Shown: piece by piece, positions 23,848 through 33,121 of the stretch | Layout of the letters: each line of letters begins with the position of its first letter | Position numbering within the stretch: position 1 is the stretch's first letter | NCBI GenBank assembly: GCA_022760735.1 | Contig: JAKELU010000004.1 | Coordinates: forward strand, 38,933 to 80,431 | Direction of reading: 5' to 3' | DNA from: Firmicutes bacterium FC7 | Lineage (GTDB): Bacteria; Bacillota; Clostridia; Tissierellales; Tissierellaceae | DNA: 41,499 nt | Program-made: the position numbers and the translations under genes | Notes under the pieces: generated by a model | What the model was told of the DNA's origin: nothing | The model's input: only the letters and a program-made list of their open reading frames with translations | Database searches by the model: none

Positions 23848-25713
23848 TTGAAATTAAGTTTAGAACAAGAAAAAGCAATCAACCATATTAAAGGGCCTGC
23901 TCTTGTCTTGGCTGTACCAGGTGCTGGTAAAACAACAGTACTTATAAATAGGTTTATGAATCTGATAAGTAAATTTGGTGTTAGCCCTCAAAGAATATTA
24001 TCTATAACATTTAGTAAAGCTTCTGCTCTAGATATGAAAAATCGATTTATAAGAACCTTTCCCGAATTTAATGCTGATTTAGTCAATTTTTCAACAATAC
24101 ATTCTTTTTGTTACGGTCTAATAAGAGACTATTCTTGTATGTATAATATTAAATATAGATTATTAGAGGATGAGAAAAATGCTCTAAATAAATATAATCT
24201 ACTAAAGCAAATTTATTTGGACATCAATAAAGAATATATAACTGAAGAAAAGCTTGAATCATTGCTTAATTCAATAGGCTATATTAAGAATATGATGATA
24301 TCACCAGAAGAATATAAAAAAAATAATAAAATTGATGTGTCTAACTTTATTGAGATATATAAGACCTATGAGGCATATAAAAGAAAATATAACTTGTTAG
24401 ATTTTGACGACATGCTAACAATTTCCCTGGAAATATTGTCAAAAAATAGGTTCCTTCTTAACAAATATCGAAATAAATATGATTTTTACCAGCTCGATGA
24501 AGGACAAGATACTTCAAAAATTCAATTATCAATTATTAAAATGCTTGCAAGCCCAAATAATAATCTTTTTATTGTAGCAGATGATGACCAATCAATATAC
24601 GGCTTTAGAGGGGCATTCCCTAAGGCATTACTAGAGTTTAATAAGGAATATAAAAACGGCAAACTATATTTTATGGAAAGAAATTATCGTTCTACTAAAA
24701 ATATCGTATCTATATGCAATACATTTATTAAGGCAAATAAATTAAGATATAATAAGGAAATTACTACTGATAATGATTATTTTGAACCCATTAACATAGT
24801 AAAAGTAAAAACCATAGATGATCAATACAAGTTTATACTGGAGGATTTAAAAAAGCGTAATTTAGCTAACTCTTGTGTCCTATATAGGAATAACCTTTCT
24901 TCAATTGGACTAATGGAGTTATTTGAAAAGAATAATATAAGTTTTTACATGCGAGATACAAAGCTTAGATTCTTTAACCATTGGATGCTTCAAGATATTT
25001 TGAACTTTATGAATTTTTCACAAGATACTTCCAATATGGAATTATATGAAAATATTTATTATAAAATGAAGGGTTATATTGCAAAAAAACATATTTTATA
25101 TGCAAAATCTTTAAATCAAATAACTTCAATCTTTGATAGAATAATGGAATATCCTGGTCTAAATGATTTTTATAAAAAAACTTTAAGAGAGTTAAAGTTG
25201 GATTTTAAGAAGCTATCTAAGCTTAAACCTTACGAAGCAATTCTATATATTGAAAATGATTTAGAATATAATAGTTATTTAAAAGAAAATTCGATGAAGT
25301 TCGGATATACCTACGAAAATCTAATGAATATACTTTTTTATCTAAAATTAATTGCAAAATCAACAACCAACATATCAGATTTTGTAGGTAGACTAAAACA
25401 TTTGCAGCATTTAAGTGTAAATTCAAGAATTAATAAAAATACAATAACATTATCTACTATTCATTCAGCCAAGGGACTTGAATTTGAAAATGTATATATT
25501 ATTGACTTAATAGATGGAGAGTTTCCAAATATATCCAGCATAGAATCTTATGAAAAGGGGAATATTGAACTCCTAGAAGAAGAAAGAAGGTTATTCTACG
25601 TAGGTATGACTAGAGCAAAGAAACATCTAACTCTAATTACTACAAAATACATTGGTGATAAATTATTAGAACCATCTAGATTTCTAATTGAATTACAAAA
25701 TACGATAATATAA
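23848..25713 (+). CDS. UvrD/PcrA-like ATP-dependent DNA helicase (superfamily 1A)
   Basis: This 621-residue protein has the ordered SF1A motifs: Walker A VPGAGKTT (residues 23-30), motif Ia ITFSKASALDMK, motif II DEGQD (216-220), motif III VADDDQSIYGFRGA, motif IV ERNYRST, motif V TIHSAKGLEF and motif VI EEERRLFYVGMTRAKK. It is about 100 residues shorter than PcrA/UvrD, and the 1B/2B insertions are reduced. It is probably a 3'-5' helicase in repair or replication restart and not the main PcrA. The start is TTG behind GGAGG. A terminator follows. Confidence 0.92.
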   Translation: MKLSLEQEKAINHIKGPALVLAVPGAGKTTVLINRFMNLISKFGVSPQRILSITFSKASALDMKNRFIRTFPEFNADLVNFSTIHSFCYGLIRDYSCMYNIKYRLLEDEKNALNKYNLLKQIYLDINKEYITEEKLESLLNSIGYIKNMMISPEEYKKNNKIDVSNFIEIYKTYEAYKRKYNLLDFDDMLTISLEILSKNRFLLNKYRNKYDFYQLDEGQDTSKIQLSIIKMLASPNNNLFIVADDDQSIYGFRGAFPKALLEFNKEYKNGKLYFMERNYRSTKNIVSICNTFIKANKLRYNKEITTDNDYFEPINIVKVKTIDDQYKFILEDLKKRNLANSCVLYRNNLSSIGLMELFEKNNISFYMRDTKLRFFNHWMLQDILNFMNFSQDTSNMELYENIYYKMKGYIAKKHILYAKSLNQITSIFDRIMEYPGLNDFYKKTLRELKLDFKKLSKLKPYEAILYIENDLEYNSYLKENSMKFGYTYENLMNILFYLKLIAKSTTNISDFVGRLKHLQHLSVNSRINKNTITLSTIHSAKGLEFENVYIIDLIDGEFPNISSIESYEKGNIELLEEERRLFYVGMTRAKKHLTLITTKYIGDKLLEPSRFLIELQNTII

Positions 25714-25720
25714 TACTAAT

Positions 25721-25756
25721 AAAAAATGGTAATTATGAATAATTACCATTTTTTTT
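25721..25756 (+). terminator. Terminator of the helicase gene
   Basis: AAAAAATGGTAATT and AATTACCATTTTTT pair around a 6-nt loop, followed by a T run. Confidence 0.85.
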
Positions 25757-25806
25757 GCAATAATATTAGATGCAGTAGTATTATAAATAGGAGGATAGTT
25801 TTAAGT

Positions 25807-25887
25807 ATGGCAAAGAATAAAAGTAATAAACCAAAGAGTAGTAATAAAAAGCAAAAGAGCCAAAACGATAATGAAGAAGAAGAGTAG
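25807..25887 (+). CDS. Small charged peptide of 26 residues
   Basis: The frame ATG to TAG encodes 26 residues: a lysine/serine/asparagine-rich body and a run of four glutamates at the end. GGAGG lies 12 nt upstream, a slightly long spacing. It lies between two terminators with a possible promoter (TTGCAA, 18 nt, TATTAT at 25779-25784), so it would be its own transcript. I do not recognise a family. The composition is disordered, like some small spore or ribosome-associated proteins, but that is only a resemblance. Confidence 0.5.
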   Translation: MAKNKSNKPKSSNKKQKSQNDNEEEE

Positions 25888-25895
25888 CATCATAT

Positions 25896-25923
25896 GAAAA
25901 GGTCCTATACTTAGGACCTTTTC
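25896..25923. terminator. Bidirectional terminator between the small peptide and the GerMN lipoprotein
   Basis: GAAAAGGTCCT and AGGACCTTTTC form an 11-bp stem with a 6-nt loop between convergent genes. Confidence 0.82.
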
Positions 25924-26993
25924 TAATTAAAATCATATTTACTTATTCCTTCTACGTCTACCTTGAAGACTTCCCCTTCAATTAATTGCTGATGTCCTGA
26001 TTCATATGGTCTTCCTGCCAATGTTAAATATACTTCAGTGGTATCATAAAACCTACCCAATGTATTTACCAAGCTTCTTATAATTTCATATTCCTGGGTT
26101 GAACCAGCATTTATTTCAGTTAAAAAATTTTCTGATAAATCAACCTTTAAAATCCATTCTCCTCTATCCAAATTTATGCTGTTGATCGATGTATTGTCTG
26201 GTAGGATAGGAATGAGTTCATCACTTATCGGTTTTTTAAATTTATCTTCAATTAGTTTTTCAATACTGCTATTGGTGTTAAAAGCTATGGTGTCTTCAAT
26301 AAAAATAGTATTTAATGAATCTTTTAATGGATAATATAATTCTACATCTTGTTCTAATGAAGCCTTTCTTATATCTTTGAGCAAGGTCTTTATTTCAAAA
26401 TTACCATCTTTATAAATCCTAGCCACAAGACCAATGCCTTTAACATAGTATTCTTTCTGGAATTTTCCCTTGTCATTTGTTTTTGTTACCTCTAATGCAT
26501 TATAGGATTTATCTAGTACGTTGATGGCAACATCTTTTCCAGTTATTTCACTTTTGTACCCATCTTCATTATTCCACGAAGTACCTACTTCAAGAGGTTC
26601 TTTCAATATTAACTCTGATTTATTAGGTTTACTTTGAAGCATATTCTCTATATGGTAAAACTCACCTTCTCTATAGATTTCTGTTAGAGCCCCTTCTTTT
26701 AATTCTAGAACTTTTACTAAATTTGTACCTGGACTTTTAATCTTGACTTGAGCTCTATTCCCATCAATAAATTCATAGAACACAGTTTGTTCTGCAAATT
26801 CGTTACCAATACCTTGGTATTCCAATATGGTATTTTCTAAAAAAGGCATATACTCTGATAATTCTGAATAACTATTTTCACTGAAAAGGGCAACTTTTTC
26901 ATATTCCACATTTTCTGCACCTTGGGTAGCATTACAACCAACTAGTATAATTCCTAAAATCAAAATTGAAATTAGTATAATACGGTTTTTCAT
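25923..26993 (-). CDS. GerMN-domain lipoprotein
   Basis: This 356-residue protein has a lipoprotein signal with lipobox ILVGC (C20). The middle is a beta-rich domain of unknown type (about residues 40-210). The C-terminal 130 residues match the GerMN domain, with LYYPLKDSLNTIFIEDTIAF, WILKVDLSENFL and VYLTLAGRPYESGHQQ. GerM of Bacillus subtilis is needed in sporulation and germination and stabilises the channel between forespore and mother cell; other GerMN proteins are general surface proteins. The start is ATG behind GAGGTG. The gene stands alone between terminators and a 158-nt gap. Confidence 0.85.
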   Translation of the reverse strand: MKNRIILISILILGIILVGCNATQGAENVEYEKVALFSENSYSELSEYMPFLENTILEYQGIGNEFAEQTVFYEFIDGNRAQVKIKSPGTNLVKVLELKEGALTEIYREGEFYHIENMLQSKPNKSELILKEPLEVGTSWNNEDGYKSEITGKDVAINVLDKSYNALEVTKTNDKGKFQKEYYVKGIGLVARIYKDGNFEIKTLLKDIRKASLEQDVELYYPLKDSLNTIFIEDTIAFNTNSSIEKLIEDKFKKPISDELIPILPDNTSINSINLDRGEWILKVDLSENFLTEINAGSTQEYEIIRSLVNTLGRFYDTTEVYLTLAGRPYESGHQQLIEGEVFKVDVEGISKYDFN

Positions 26994-27120
26994 TTTATCA
27001 CCTCTTAGGGGTTAATTATTGCCCTTTGGACAAATATTATACCTAAGATAATTATAATATAGAACAGAATTGAATAATTTACGAAATAATTACAACTTTA
27101 CTCATCAAATTTCCTAAAAT

Positions 27121-27153
27121 ATGCAAAAAATAAACCAGCTAATGTACTGGTTT
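27121..27153 (-). terminator. Terminator of the HAD-IB gene
   Basis: AAACCAG and CTGGTTT pair with an 8-nt loop on the minus strand, followed by ATTTTTT. The 5' arm overlaps the stop codon. Confidence 0.8.
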
Positions 27154-27877
27154 AAAGGAGTTCAATTAATGGGTTTAACTTGTATATTACATTTTTTCTT
27201 TCAACAATTATTGTTGCTTTATTTTTCAAAGTTTCATCCTGTCTAATTTCTTCAAGTAATTCTCTATTAGGATTTATAGCTACAGGATTTCCAACCATTT
27301 TCAACATTGAAAAATCACCTGTTGTATCTCCATAAGCATAGCTTTTTTCAAGGTCTACATCATACTTCTCAATTAATCCCTTTAGCTCTTTCAATTTACT
27401 TTTTGAGTCCCACATTTTAACTATATTGCCGGTAAATTTATTATTCTCATCTACTTCATATAATGTTCCTCTATATTCAGTTGCCCCATATTTTTCAGCC
27501 ATCTTTGAAACTAGAAAGTCAGGGCTTCCCGATATAAAGAATACTTTATGTCCCTGCTTCTTATGCCAATCTATCTGGCTTCTAGAGTATTTATATATCA
27601 TATCACCGTTTAATTTTATTACATGCTCTGCAGTATAATCAATATAGGACTTATCCACACCCTTTAATTCTTCAAGGTAAACTCCTGCAAGTATTTCTAA
27701 ATACTCTTCAAAATCACCATATCTCTTTTCCCATTCTAGATATACTTTTTTTACCTTTGTATACCAAATTTCCGGGTCTATTATTTCAAAGGTAATTAGC
27801 TTTTGAAAATGTTCAATCATCAAAGAGTTTCTGAATATTGTACCATCAATATCAAAAAAAGCAGCTACATTTTTCAT
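27152..27877 (-). CDS. HAD-IB family hydrolase (SerB-like phosphatase)
   Basis: This 241-residue protein has motif I FFDIDGTIF (D9, D11), motif II in VFFISGSP, a lysine in the segment KSKLKEL and motif IV YGDTTGDFSMLKMVG. The alpha-helical cap follows motif I, as in the HAD-IB group of phosphoserine phosphatase-like enzymes. Substrates of close homologues include phosphoserine, other small phosphomonoesters and lysophospholipids; this one cannot be assigned. It begins with ATG behind AGGTG. Confidence 0.88.
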   Translation of the reverse strand: MKNVAAFFDIDGTIFRNSLMIEHFQKLITFEIIDPEIWYTKVKKVYLEWEKRYGDFEEYLEILAGVYLEELKGVDKSYIDYTAEHVIKLNGDMIYKYSRSQIDWHKKQGHKVFFISGSPDFLVSKMAEKYGATEYRGTLYEVDENNKFTGNIVKMWDSKSKLKELKGLIEKYDVDLEKSYAYGDTTGDFSMLKMVGNPVAINPNRELLEEIRQDETLKNKATIIVERKNVIYKLNPLIELL

Positions 27878-27987
27878 TCTATCACCTAACCCTTCAATAT
27901 TAATACTACCTATTATATAACAATAGCTTAGGAAAGAACATACTATTTTTCTAATAATTGATATATTTTAAAAATTCCTACAAATGA

Positions 27988-29031
27988 TTAAATTACATTT
28001 ACCTTTACTAAAACCTTGTAGGCAACTAATAAAGATATAAAGTAAATCATACCAACAAACCCACTTACTTTTAATCCAATAAATATTGCAGCGAGAGTCA
28101 GTATTGGATGTAAATCAAGTGTAGTTGATACTATTTTAGGCTCTATAATCTGTCTCATAATTGTGATAAACAAGTAGAGAATAATCAGGCCAATTGCAAT
28201 AAATGTTCTACCAATATAGAAGTTATAAATTATCAATGGAATATATATCATTATGGTACCTACTACTGGTAGTAGATCAAGAACGGCACATATTATACTT
28301 AAGATCAAGGAATAATTGATATTGAGTAGACTAAATCCTATGAATGTCTGTACAAATGTAATAAACAATACAATCATATATGCTTTTGCATATCCAATAG
28401 TCATAGAAATTGATGATTCTACTATGCTTTTCATCTTAATTTTACCTTCTGATGAGAAAATGGAATAAAATTTACTGCTAAATAAACTATAATCCTTAGA
28501 TATAAAATAGGTTGCTATAAAGGATATGATAGCTATTATGAACATAGAAGGTAAACTTAGTACTATAGATAGGATTTTATTTAAAACTCTAATTCCAATA
28601 CCTAGTAAACCTGATAACAAAGTTTGCAGGTACTCATATAATTTATTTACAACTTTAGGGTCAATCTGTCCAATTATATCAGTTATCTCTAAAAGAAATT
28701 TTTCAATATATAATGATAAATTATCTATACTTGGAATTTTAGACAATAACAAAATTGTTTCAGCAGTAGCTTTATAAACCAGCAAAATAATAACAACTCC
28801 TAAAACAGCAAAAACAATTGAAGTGGTTATAATAGAGGATAAACCTGATGATATCTTCAACTTCCTTTGTAAAAATAAATTAGCTCTTTTTGTCGATAAT
28901 GCAATTATAAACCCAAGAACAAAAGGCACTGTATATTTTAAAGTTAAGAAAAATAGCACGAATAAAATTGTAAATGAAACTAGGAATATTCCGAATTTTT
29001 TAAACTTATTGATGTATAGTTTATCTAGCAT
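27988..29031 (-). CDS. ytvI: Sporulation membrane protein YtvI-like (AI-2E transporter family)
   Basis: This 347-residue protein has about eight transmembrane helices. It shows the AI-2E/PerM pattern: a pair of N-terminal helices, a long amphipathic soluble segment (residues 85-150), then ISFIATYFISKDY and a C-terminal block with LDLLPVVGT and EPKIVSTTLDLHPILTLAAIFIG. YtvI is the sporulation-associated branch, which fits the other spore genes here. The transported molecule is not known. It begins with ATG behind GGGGG. Confidence 0.82.
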   Translation of the reverse strand: MLDKLYINKFKKFGIFLVSFTILFVLFFLTLKYTVPFVLGFIIALSTKRANLFLQRKLKISSGLSSIITTSIVFAVLGVVIILLVYKATAETILLLSKIPSIDNLSLYIEKFLLEITDIIGQIDPKVVNKLYEYLQTLLSGLLGIGIRVLNKILSIVLSLPSMFIIAIISFIATYFISKDYSLFSSKFYSIFSSEGKIKMKSIVESSISMTIGYAKAYMIVLFITFVQTFIGFSLLNINYSLILSIICAVLDLLPVVGTIMIYIPLIIYNFYIGRTFIAIGLIILYLFITIMRQIIEPKIVSTTLDLHPILTLAAIFIGLKVSGFVGMIYFISLLVAYKVLVKVNVI

Positions 29032-29218
29032 AATAACCCCCTAAAGTTATATTCTACATCTATTAATAAAATAATATCATTAAAACTAAAATTAACCAAC
29101 TGATATTTTTATTATTAATCTAATTTTGAAATTTTATTTTGATTTTACTTGCTTGATTGAACTATATGTGATAAACTAGTATCCTAATTGAATATTTTGT
29201 CCAAAAAGGACGAATATG

Positions 29219-29382
29219 ATTTACCTATATAATTTAGGCGATATGGGCCTTAAGTTTCTACCGAACGACCGTAAATTGTTCGACTATAGAGTAAATACAT
29301 CTAATCGTGTATTCTCTCTTTCATAAATTTACGGCCTTTAGGTAATTTAATCTAAAAGGCTCCAATAAAAAAAGAAGGGAGA
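29219..29382 (+). promoter_or_regulatory. Guanine (purine) riboswitch of the NCS2 permease
   Basis: The purine aptamer spans 29219-29296. It has the conserved TATAAT, GATATGG loop, GTTTCTACC junction, CCGTAAA loop and GACTAT. The C in GACTAT (position 74 of the xpt numbering) marks guanine or hypoxanthine specificity; adenine switches have T. P1 pairs 29219-29229 with 29285-29296 with one bulged base. No terminator with a T run follows. Instead UCUCUCUUU (29313-29321) can pair with the Shine-Dalgarno region (29375-29382), and 29289-29299 can pair with 29308-29316. This suggests control of translation. Confidence 0.9.
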
Positions 29383-29389
29383 TTTTTTT

Positions 29390-30691
29390 ATGGAAAAATT
29401 CTTTAAACTAAAAGAAAATGGTACAAATGTATCAACAGAAATTCTTGCAGGCTTTACCACATTTATGACTATGGCCTACATACTAGCAGTTAATCCTACT
29501 ATGCTAGCTGAAACAGGTATGGATCAAGGTGGAGTATTTGCGGCATCAGCTATAGCATCGGCAATAGCATGTTTTGCAATGGCATTTATGGCTAATTATC
29601 CTTTTGCATTGGCACCTGGTATGGGATTAAATGCATTCTTTACTTATTCAGTTGTATTTGGAATGGGATACTCTTGGAAGTTTGCTCTTACAGCTGTATT
29701 AATTGAAGGTATTATTTTCTTAGTATTATCACTTTTTAATGTAAGAGAAGCTATTTTTGACTCTATACCATTTAACTTGAAAAAAGCCGTATCAGTAGGA
29801 ATTGGATTATTTATCACTCTTATTGGATTAACTAGTGCGGGACTTGTAGTTGGTGATGGTGGAACAATTCTTGGATTAGGAGATTTAACTCAGCCAGCTC
29901 CTTTACTAGCATTGATAGGATTATTAATTACAGGCTTTTTACTAGCGAAAAAAGTTACAGGCGCATTGTTCTATGGTATTGTAATTACAACTATTATTGG
30001 AATTCCTATGGGAGTTAGCTATATGCCAAATGGTGATTTCCTTGGTATATTCTCTGCACCTCCATCATTATCAGAAGTTGCATTTAAATTTGAATTTAAT
30101 AATATACTATCCTTTGATATGTTAATAGTAGTATTTTCATTCTTATTTGTAGATATATTTGATACTATTGGAACATTAATTGGTGTTTCTTCAAAATCTA
30201 ATATGCTTGATAAAGATGGAAAATTACCTAAAGTTAAGGAAGCATTACTTGCAGATGCTATAGGTACTACTATAGGTGCTTGTTTAGGAACTTCAACAAT
30301 AACCACATTTGTTGAGTCAGCATCAGGAGTAGCTGCAGGTGGTAGAACAGGTTTAACATCATTTACTACTGGAGTATTGTTTTTACTATCATTAGTTTTA
30401 TCACCTTTATTTGGTATGATCCCAGGAGCTGCTACTGCACCAGCACTTATCCTTGTTGGCTTATTTATGATGAGCCCAATTAAGGAAATTGATTTAGATG
30501 ATTTTACTGAAGCTATTCCAGCTTTCCTTACAATAGTAATGATGCCTTTTGCATATAGTATTGCAGAAGGAATAGTATTTGGTATGATATCATATGTTAT
30601 TCTTAAGGTTTTAACAGGAAAAACCAAAGATGTTTCTGCAATTATGTATGTATTGGCTATTCTATTTGTATTAAAGGAATTATTTATTTAG
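29390..30691 (+). CDS. NCS2 family purine permease (guanine/hypoxanthine type)
   Basis: This 433-residue membrane protein of the AzgA-like (PbuG/YtiP) branch of NCS2 transporters imports guanine, hypoxanthine or adenine with protons. Landmarks are ILAGFTTFMTMAYILAVNP at the start, ALAPGMGLNAFF, FVDIFDTIGTLIGV and STITTFVESASGVAAGGRTG. The upstream guanine-class riboswitch supports a guanine/hypoxanthine substrate. The ATG follows GGGAG with an 8-nt spacer. A terminator follows the stop directly. Confidence 0.95.
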   Translation: MEKFFKLKENGTNVSTEILAGFTTFMTMAYILAVNPTMLAETGMDQGGVFAASAIASAIACFAMAFMANYPFALAPGMGLNAFFTYSVVFGMGYSWKFALTAVLIEGIIFLVLSLFNVREAIFDSIPFNLKKAVSVGIGLFITLIGLTSAGLVVGDGGTILGLGDLTQPAPLLALIGLLITGFLLAKKVTGALFYGIVITTIIGIPMGVSYMPNGDFLGIFSAPPSLSEVAFKFEFNNILSFDMLIVVFSFLFVDIFDTIGTLIGVSSKSNMLDKDGKLPKVKEALLADAIGTTIGACLGTSTITTFVESASGVAAGGRTGLTSFTTGVLFLLSLVLSPLFGMIPGAATAPALILVGLFMMSPIKEIDLDDFTEAIPAFLTIVMMPFAYSIAEGIVFGMISYVILKVLTGKTKDVSAIMYVLAILFVLKELFI

Positions 30692-30692
30692 C

Positions 30693-30727
30693 AAAAAACA
30701 GTCTCCGAATTTGGGGACTGTTTTTTA
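30693..30727 (+). terminator. Terminator of the purine permease gene
   Basis: AAAACAGTCTCC and GGGGACTGTTTT pair around a 6-nt loop, followed by T. Confidence 0.85.
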
Positions 30728-30791
30728 TTTTATTCTTACTTATTAACTCAAAAAACTAAAAAACCTTCAAAGTATCTTTGAAAGTTGTAAG

Positions 30792-30867
30792 TGGTGCACC
30801 TTCAGGGACTCGAACCCTGGACCCACTGATTAAGAGTCAGTTGCTCTACCAACTGAGCTAAAGGTGC
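30792..30867 (-). tRNA. tRNA-Lys (anticodon CTT)
   Basis: A 76-nt cloverleaf with encoded CCA. The acceptor stem is GCACCTT / AAGGTGC, the D-arm AGCTCAGTTGGTAGAGC, the anticodon stem ACTGA / TCAGT around CTCTTAA (anticodon CTT), and the T-arm CAGGGTTCGAGTCCCTG. It reads AAG lysine codons. It stands alone downstream of the broken phosphatase gene. Confidence 0.97.
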
Positions 30868-30925
30868 ATTATTAACTAATGAAATTATTATACCACCTAT
30901 CAAATAATTTGTCCAGCAGCTTTCA

Positions 30926-31980
30926 CTATTCTAACATAAATTCTAAAATAACAGGATTATGATAGCTGCTAGCAAACCCATGATCAAGCGCTCTCACTCT
31001 AATGACATGTAAATTATCTGATACAAGAAAGCCATCAGTCACAGCCATAAAATTATATCCTTTATTAAATCCGGAATTTAGTGATCTTACAGTTGGAGTA
31101 TATTTATCAACAGCCCATCTAAATCCTTCAAATTCAAACTCTTCTGGTAAATTCTTAAGCCATGATGGCCACTCTTCCTCTGCTTCAAATAAATATGGGT
31201 CTGTACCAGGTAAATTATGGTTCCAATCGCCTCCAACAATAATATACGCCCCGTTTTTATATTCTTTATGTAGATATTCATCAATATACCTTAATTCCTC
31301 AAATCTTTGCCGTCCTGTTTCATTAAAGTCAGAAAGATGCAAATTAATTATTACTAGTTCTTTGCCATTTTCAAGTTCATATCGTTTTTCTACAAAAGCC
31401 CTATCAAAGTCAAAAAACTTATGAAATCCATCCTGTTGTCCTGGCAGTGAATATCGTTTAGCTAGGTTAGCAAAGTATTTGGAGAATATTGCAAGACCTG
31501 ATTCTACCTTCCCAGTAGGTCTAAGTAAAGGTTTAGGCAACCATCCAATTTTATTATTTTTTCCATAGGCATAACTGTAGTTTGGATATTTAGCGTTTAA
31601 ATAGGATAGTTGATCGATATAAAAACTTCTACTTGAATTTGTATCTAGTTCCTGAAATAATATAAAATCAGGCTCTATACTATCAATAATATCCACAATA
31701 TTACTAAATTTTCAAGTACCTTTTCCTTGCTCTTTGCCTTAGAACCTTTACCTCCATCTTCATAGAAATCTTGATTAATATCCAGTCCTGCAAAACCCAA
31801 ATTAAAAGTTGCTATTTTTAATGGTTCATTGAAAGGAATATTTTTTACTTGATTATTGTAGATAGGTAGTACAATAATTTCTTCTGGCTTATAATCAGTT
31901 AAATTCAAGTAAATAAAATAAATTCCAAATAGAAGAATCATGCATAACAAAGGTAAATATATAATTTTTGTTTTTGCCAT
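30926..31980 (-). pseudogene. Endonuclease/exonuclease/phosphatase family gene with a single frameshift
   Basis: Two frames together encode one EEP-fold protein of about 351 residues. The first 90 codons (31980 to about 31712) give a membrane anchor (residues 6-26) and LKIATFNLGFAG. The rest, in another frame (to 30926), gives DSIEPDFILFQELDTNSSRS, NLHLSDFNE, GGDWNHN and the C-terminal catalytic LDHGFASSYHNPVILEF. One extra T in the A/T run near 31707-31714 would rejoin them as VLENFSNIVDIIDS. It is either a true disruption or a homopolymer sequencing error; the conserved catalytic residues on the 3' side favour a recent event or an error. It follows degV by 36 nt. Confidence 0.85.
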
Positions 31981-32016
31981 AGAATCCCCTCATTAGAGTG
32001 ATTATTTATATAAAGT

Positions 32017-32877
32017 TTATTTACATAAGAAGAATAGTGCAATTGTGCCAGGTCCAGAATGTGCTCCAATTCCTGCCCCAATAGTATTAATTAAAAATTT
32101 CTTGGTTCCATAGGTTTCTTCTATTATTGATTTCAATTTTTCTGCAGCTTCTAAATCATCACCGTGACTTATAGCAATTAGTTGATCACTATAATCTTCT
32201 CCTCTACTTCTTTCTTTCATTATCTCTACCATTCGCTTTAATACCTTGCTTCTACCTCTTATTTTTTCAAAAGGAACGAGTTTTCCTTCTTTCGTCACCT
32301 CTAATATTGGTTTAATATTAAGAAGACCACCTACAAACGCAGCGGTTTTAGTCACCCTTCCCCCTCTATAAAGATATTCTAAGTTATCAACTGTAAATAT
32401 TTGTTCAATATTTTCAATATATGTATTTATTGATTTAATAATTACATCTTTAGTCTCACCAGCTTTAGCTAACCTTGCTGCCTCATATACAATAAGTCCA
32501 AATCCAAGAGAAGCAGCCTTTGAATCTATTACTGTTATATCTGATTCTGGAAATCTTTCTTTTATTTCTTGTTCCGCTAATACTGCTGATTGGTATGTTC
32601 CAGATATACCAGATGACAATGATAAATATATTACAGATTTATTATTTTTAGCATATTCTTCAAATTTATTAACAAAACTAAGCAAAGAAACCTGCGCAGT
32701 TTTGAAAATTTCTCCATTGCGCATTCCATCATATACTTCCTTAGGAGTTATGGTTTCTTGGTCTAAATATTCTTTTTCATCCTTTATAACTGCAATAGGA
32801 AGAATATCTATATCATACTCATTAATAATATCTATAGGTAAATCGCATCCTGAATCACTTAATATTTTTACACTCAT
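32017..32877 (-). CDS. DegV family fatty-acid-binding protein
   Basis: This 286-residue protein matches the DegV/FakB family throughout: KILSDSGCDLP at the start, KTAQVSLLSF, YLSLSSGISGTYQSA, DSKAASLG, DNLEYLYRGGRV and the C-terminal IGAGIGAHSGPGTIAL. FakB proteins hold a fatty acid for phosphorylation by the kinase FakA; which acid is bound cannot be read. It begins with ATG behind AGGAGG. It leads into the broken phosphatase gene, probably in one transcript. Confidence 0.94.
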   Translation of the reverse strand: MSVKILSDSGCDLPIDIINEYDIDILPIAVIKDEKEYLDQETITPKEVYDGMRNGEIFKTAQVSLLSFVNKFEEYAKNNKSVIYLSLSSGISGTYQSAVLAEQEIKERFPESDITVIDSKAASLGFGLIVYEAARLAKAGETKDVIIKSINTYIENIEQIFTVDNLEYLYRGGRVTKTAAFVGGLLNIKPILEVTKEGKLVPFEKIRGRSKVLKRMVEIMKERSRGEDYSDQLIAISHGDDLEAAEKLKSIIEETYGTKKFLINTIGAGIGAHSGPGTIALFFLCK

Positions 32878-33025
32878 TTAAATACCTCCTGAGTTCTTTC
32901 ATTTAAGTATCTAATAAATAATATACCATACTTTTTTAAATTTAACACATTTATCTAACTTAGTAGCATAAATTTAATAAATTGTAAATAGATTATATCG
33001 AGGAATAACAAAGGAGCGTGATTTT

Positions 33026-33121
33026 ATGAAATTTTTCTTTATTAGTAAGCGTTTGTTTTTCACCATTATTGGCATTATAATATTAATACTAATTTTAGGA
33101 TTATTATTTTTAATATTTTAA
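33026..33121 (+). CDS. Small membrane peptide of 31 residues
   Basis: An ATG behind AAAGGAG (8-9 nt spacing) opens 31 codons ending in TAA. It has a short basic start (FFISKRLFF) and then one hydrophobic helix of isoleucine and leucine. The good ribosome site and the 34-nt gap to the ZIP transporter suggest a real gene in one operon with it. It resembles the N-terminal anchor of clostridial polysaccharide deacetylases, so a truncated remnant is possible. No function can be assigned. Confidence 0.6.
   Translation: MKFFFISKRLFFTIIGIIILILILGLLFLIF

Noticed and set aside
30019-30627. 202-codon open frame on the minus strand
   Set aside because: It is antisense to the NCS2 permease gene; the composition mirrors the codons of a membrane protein.
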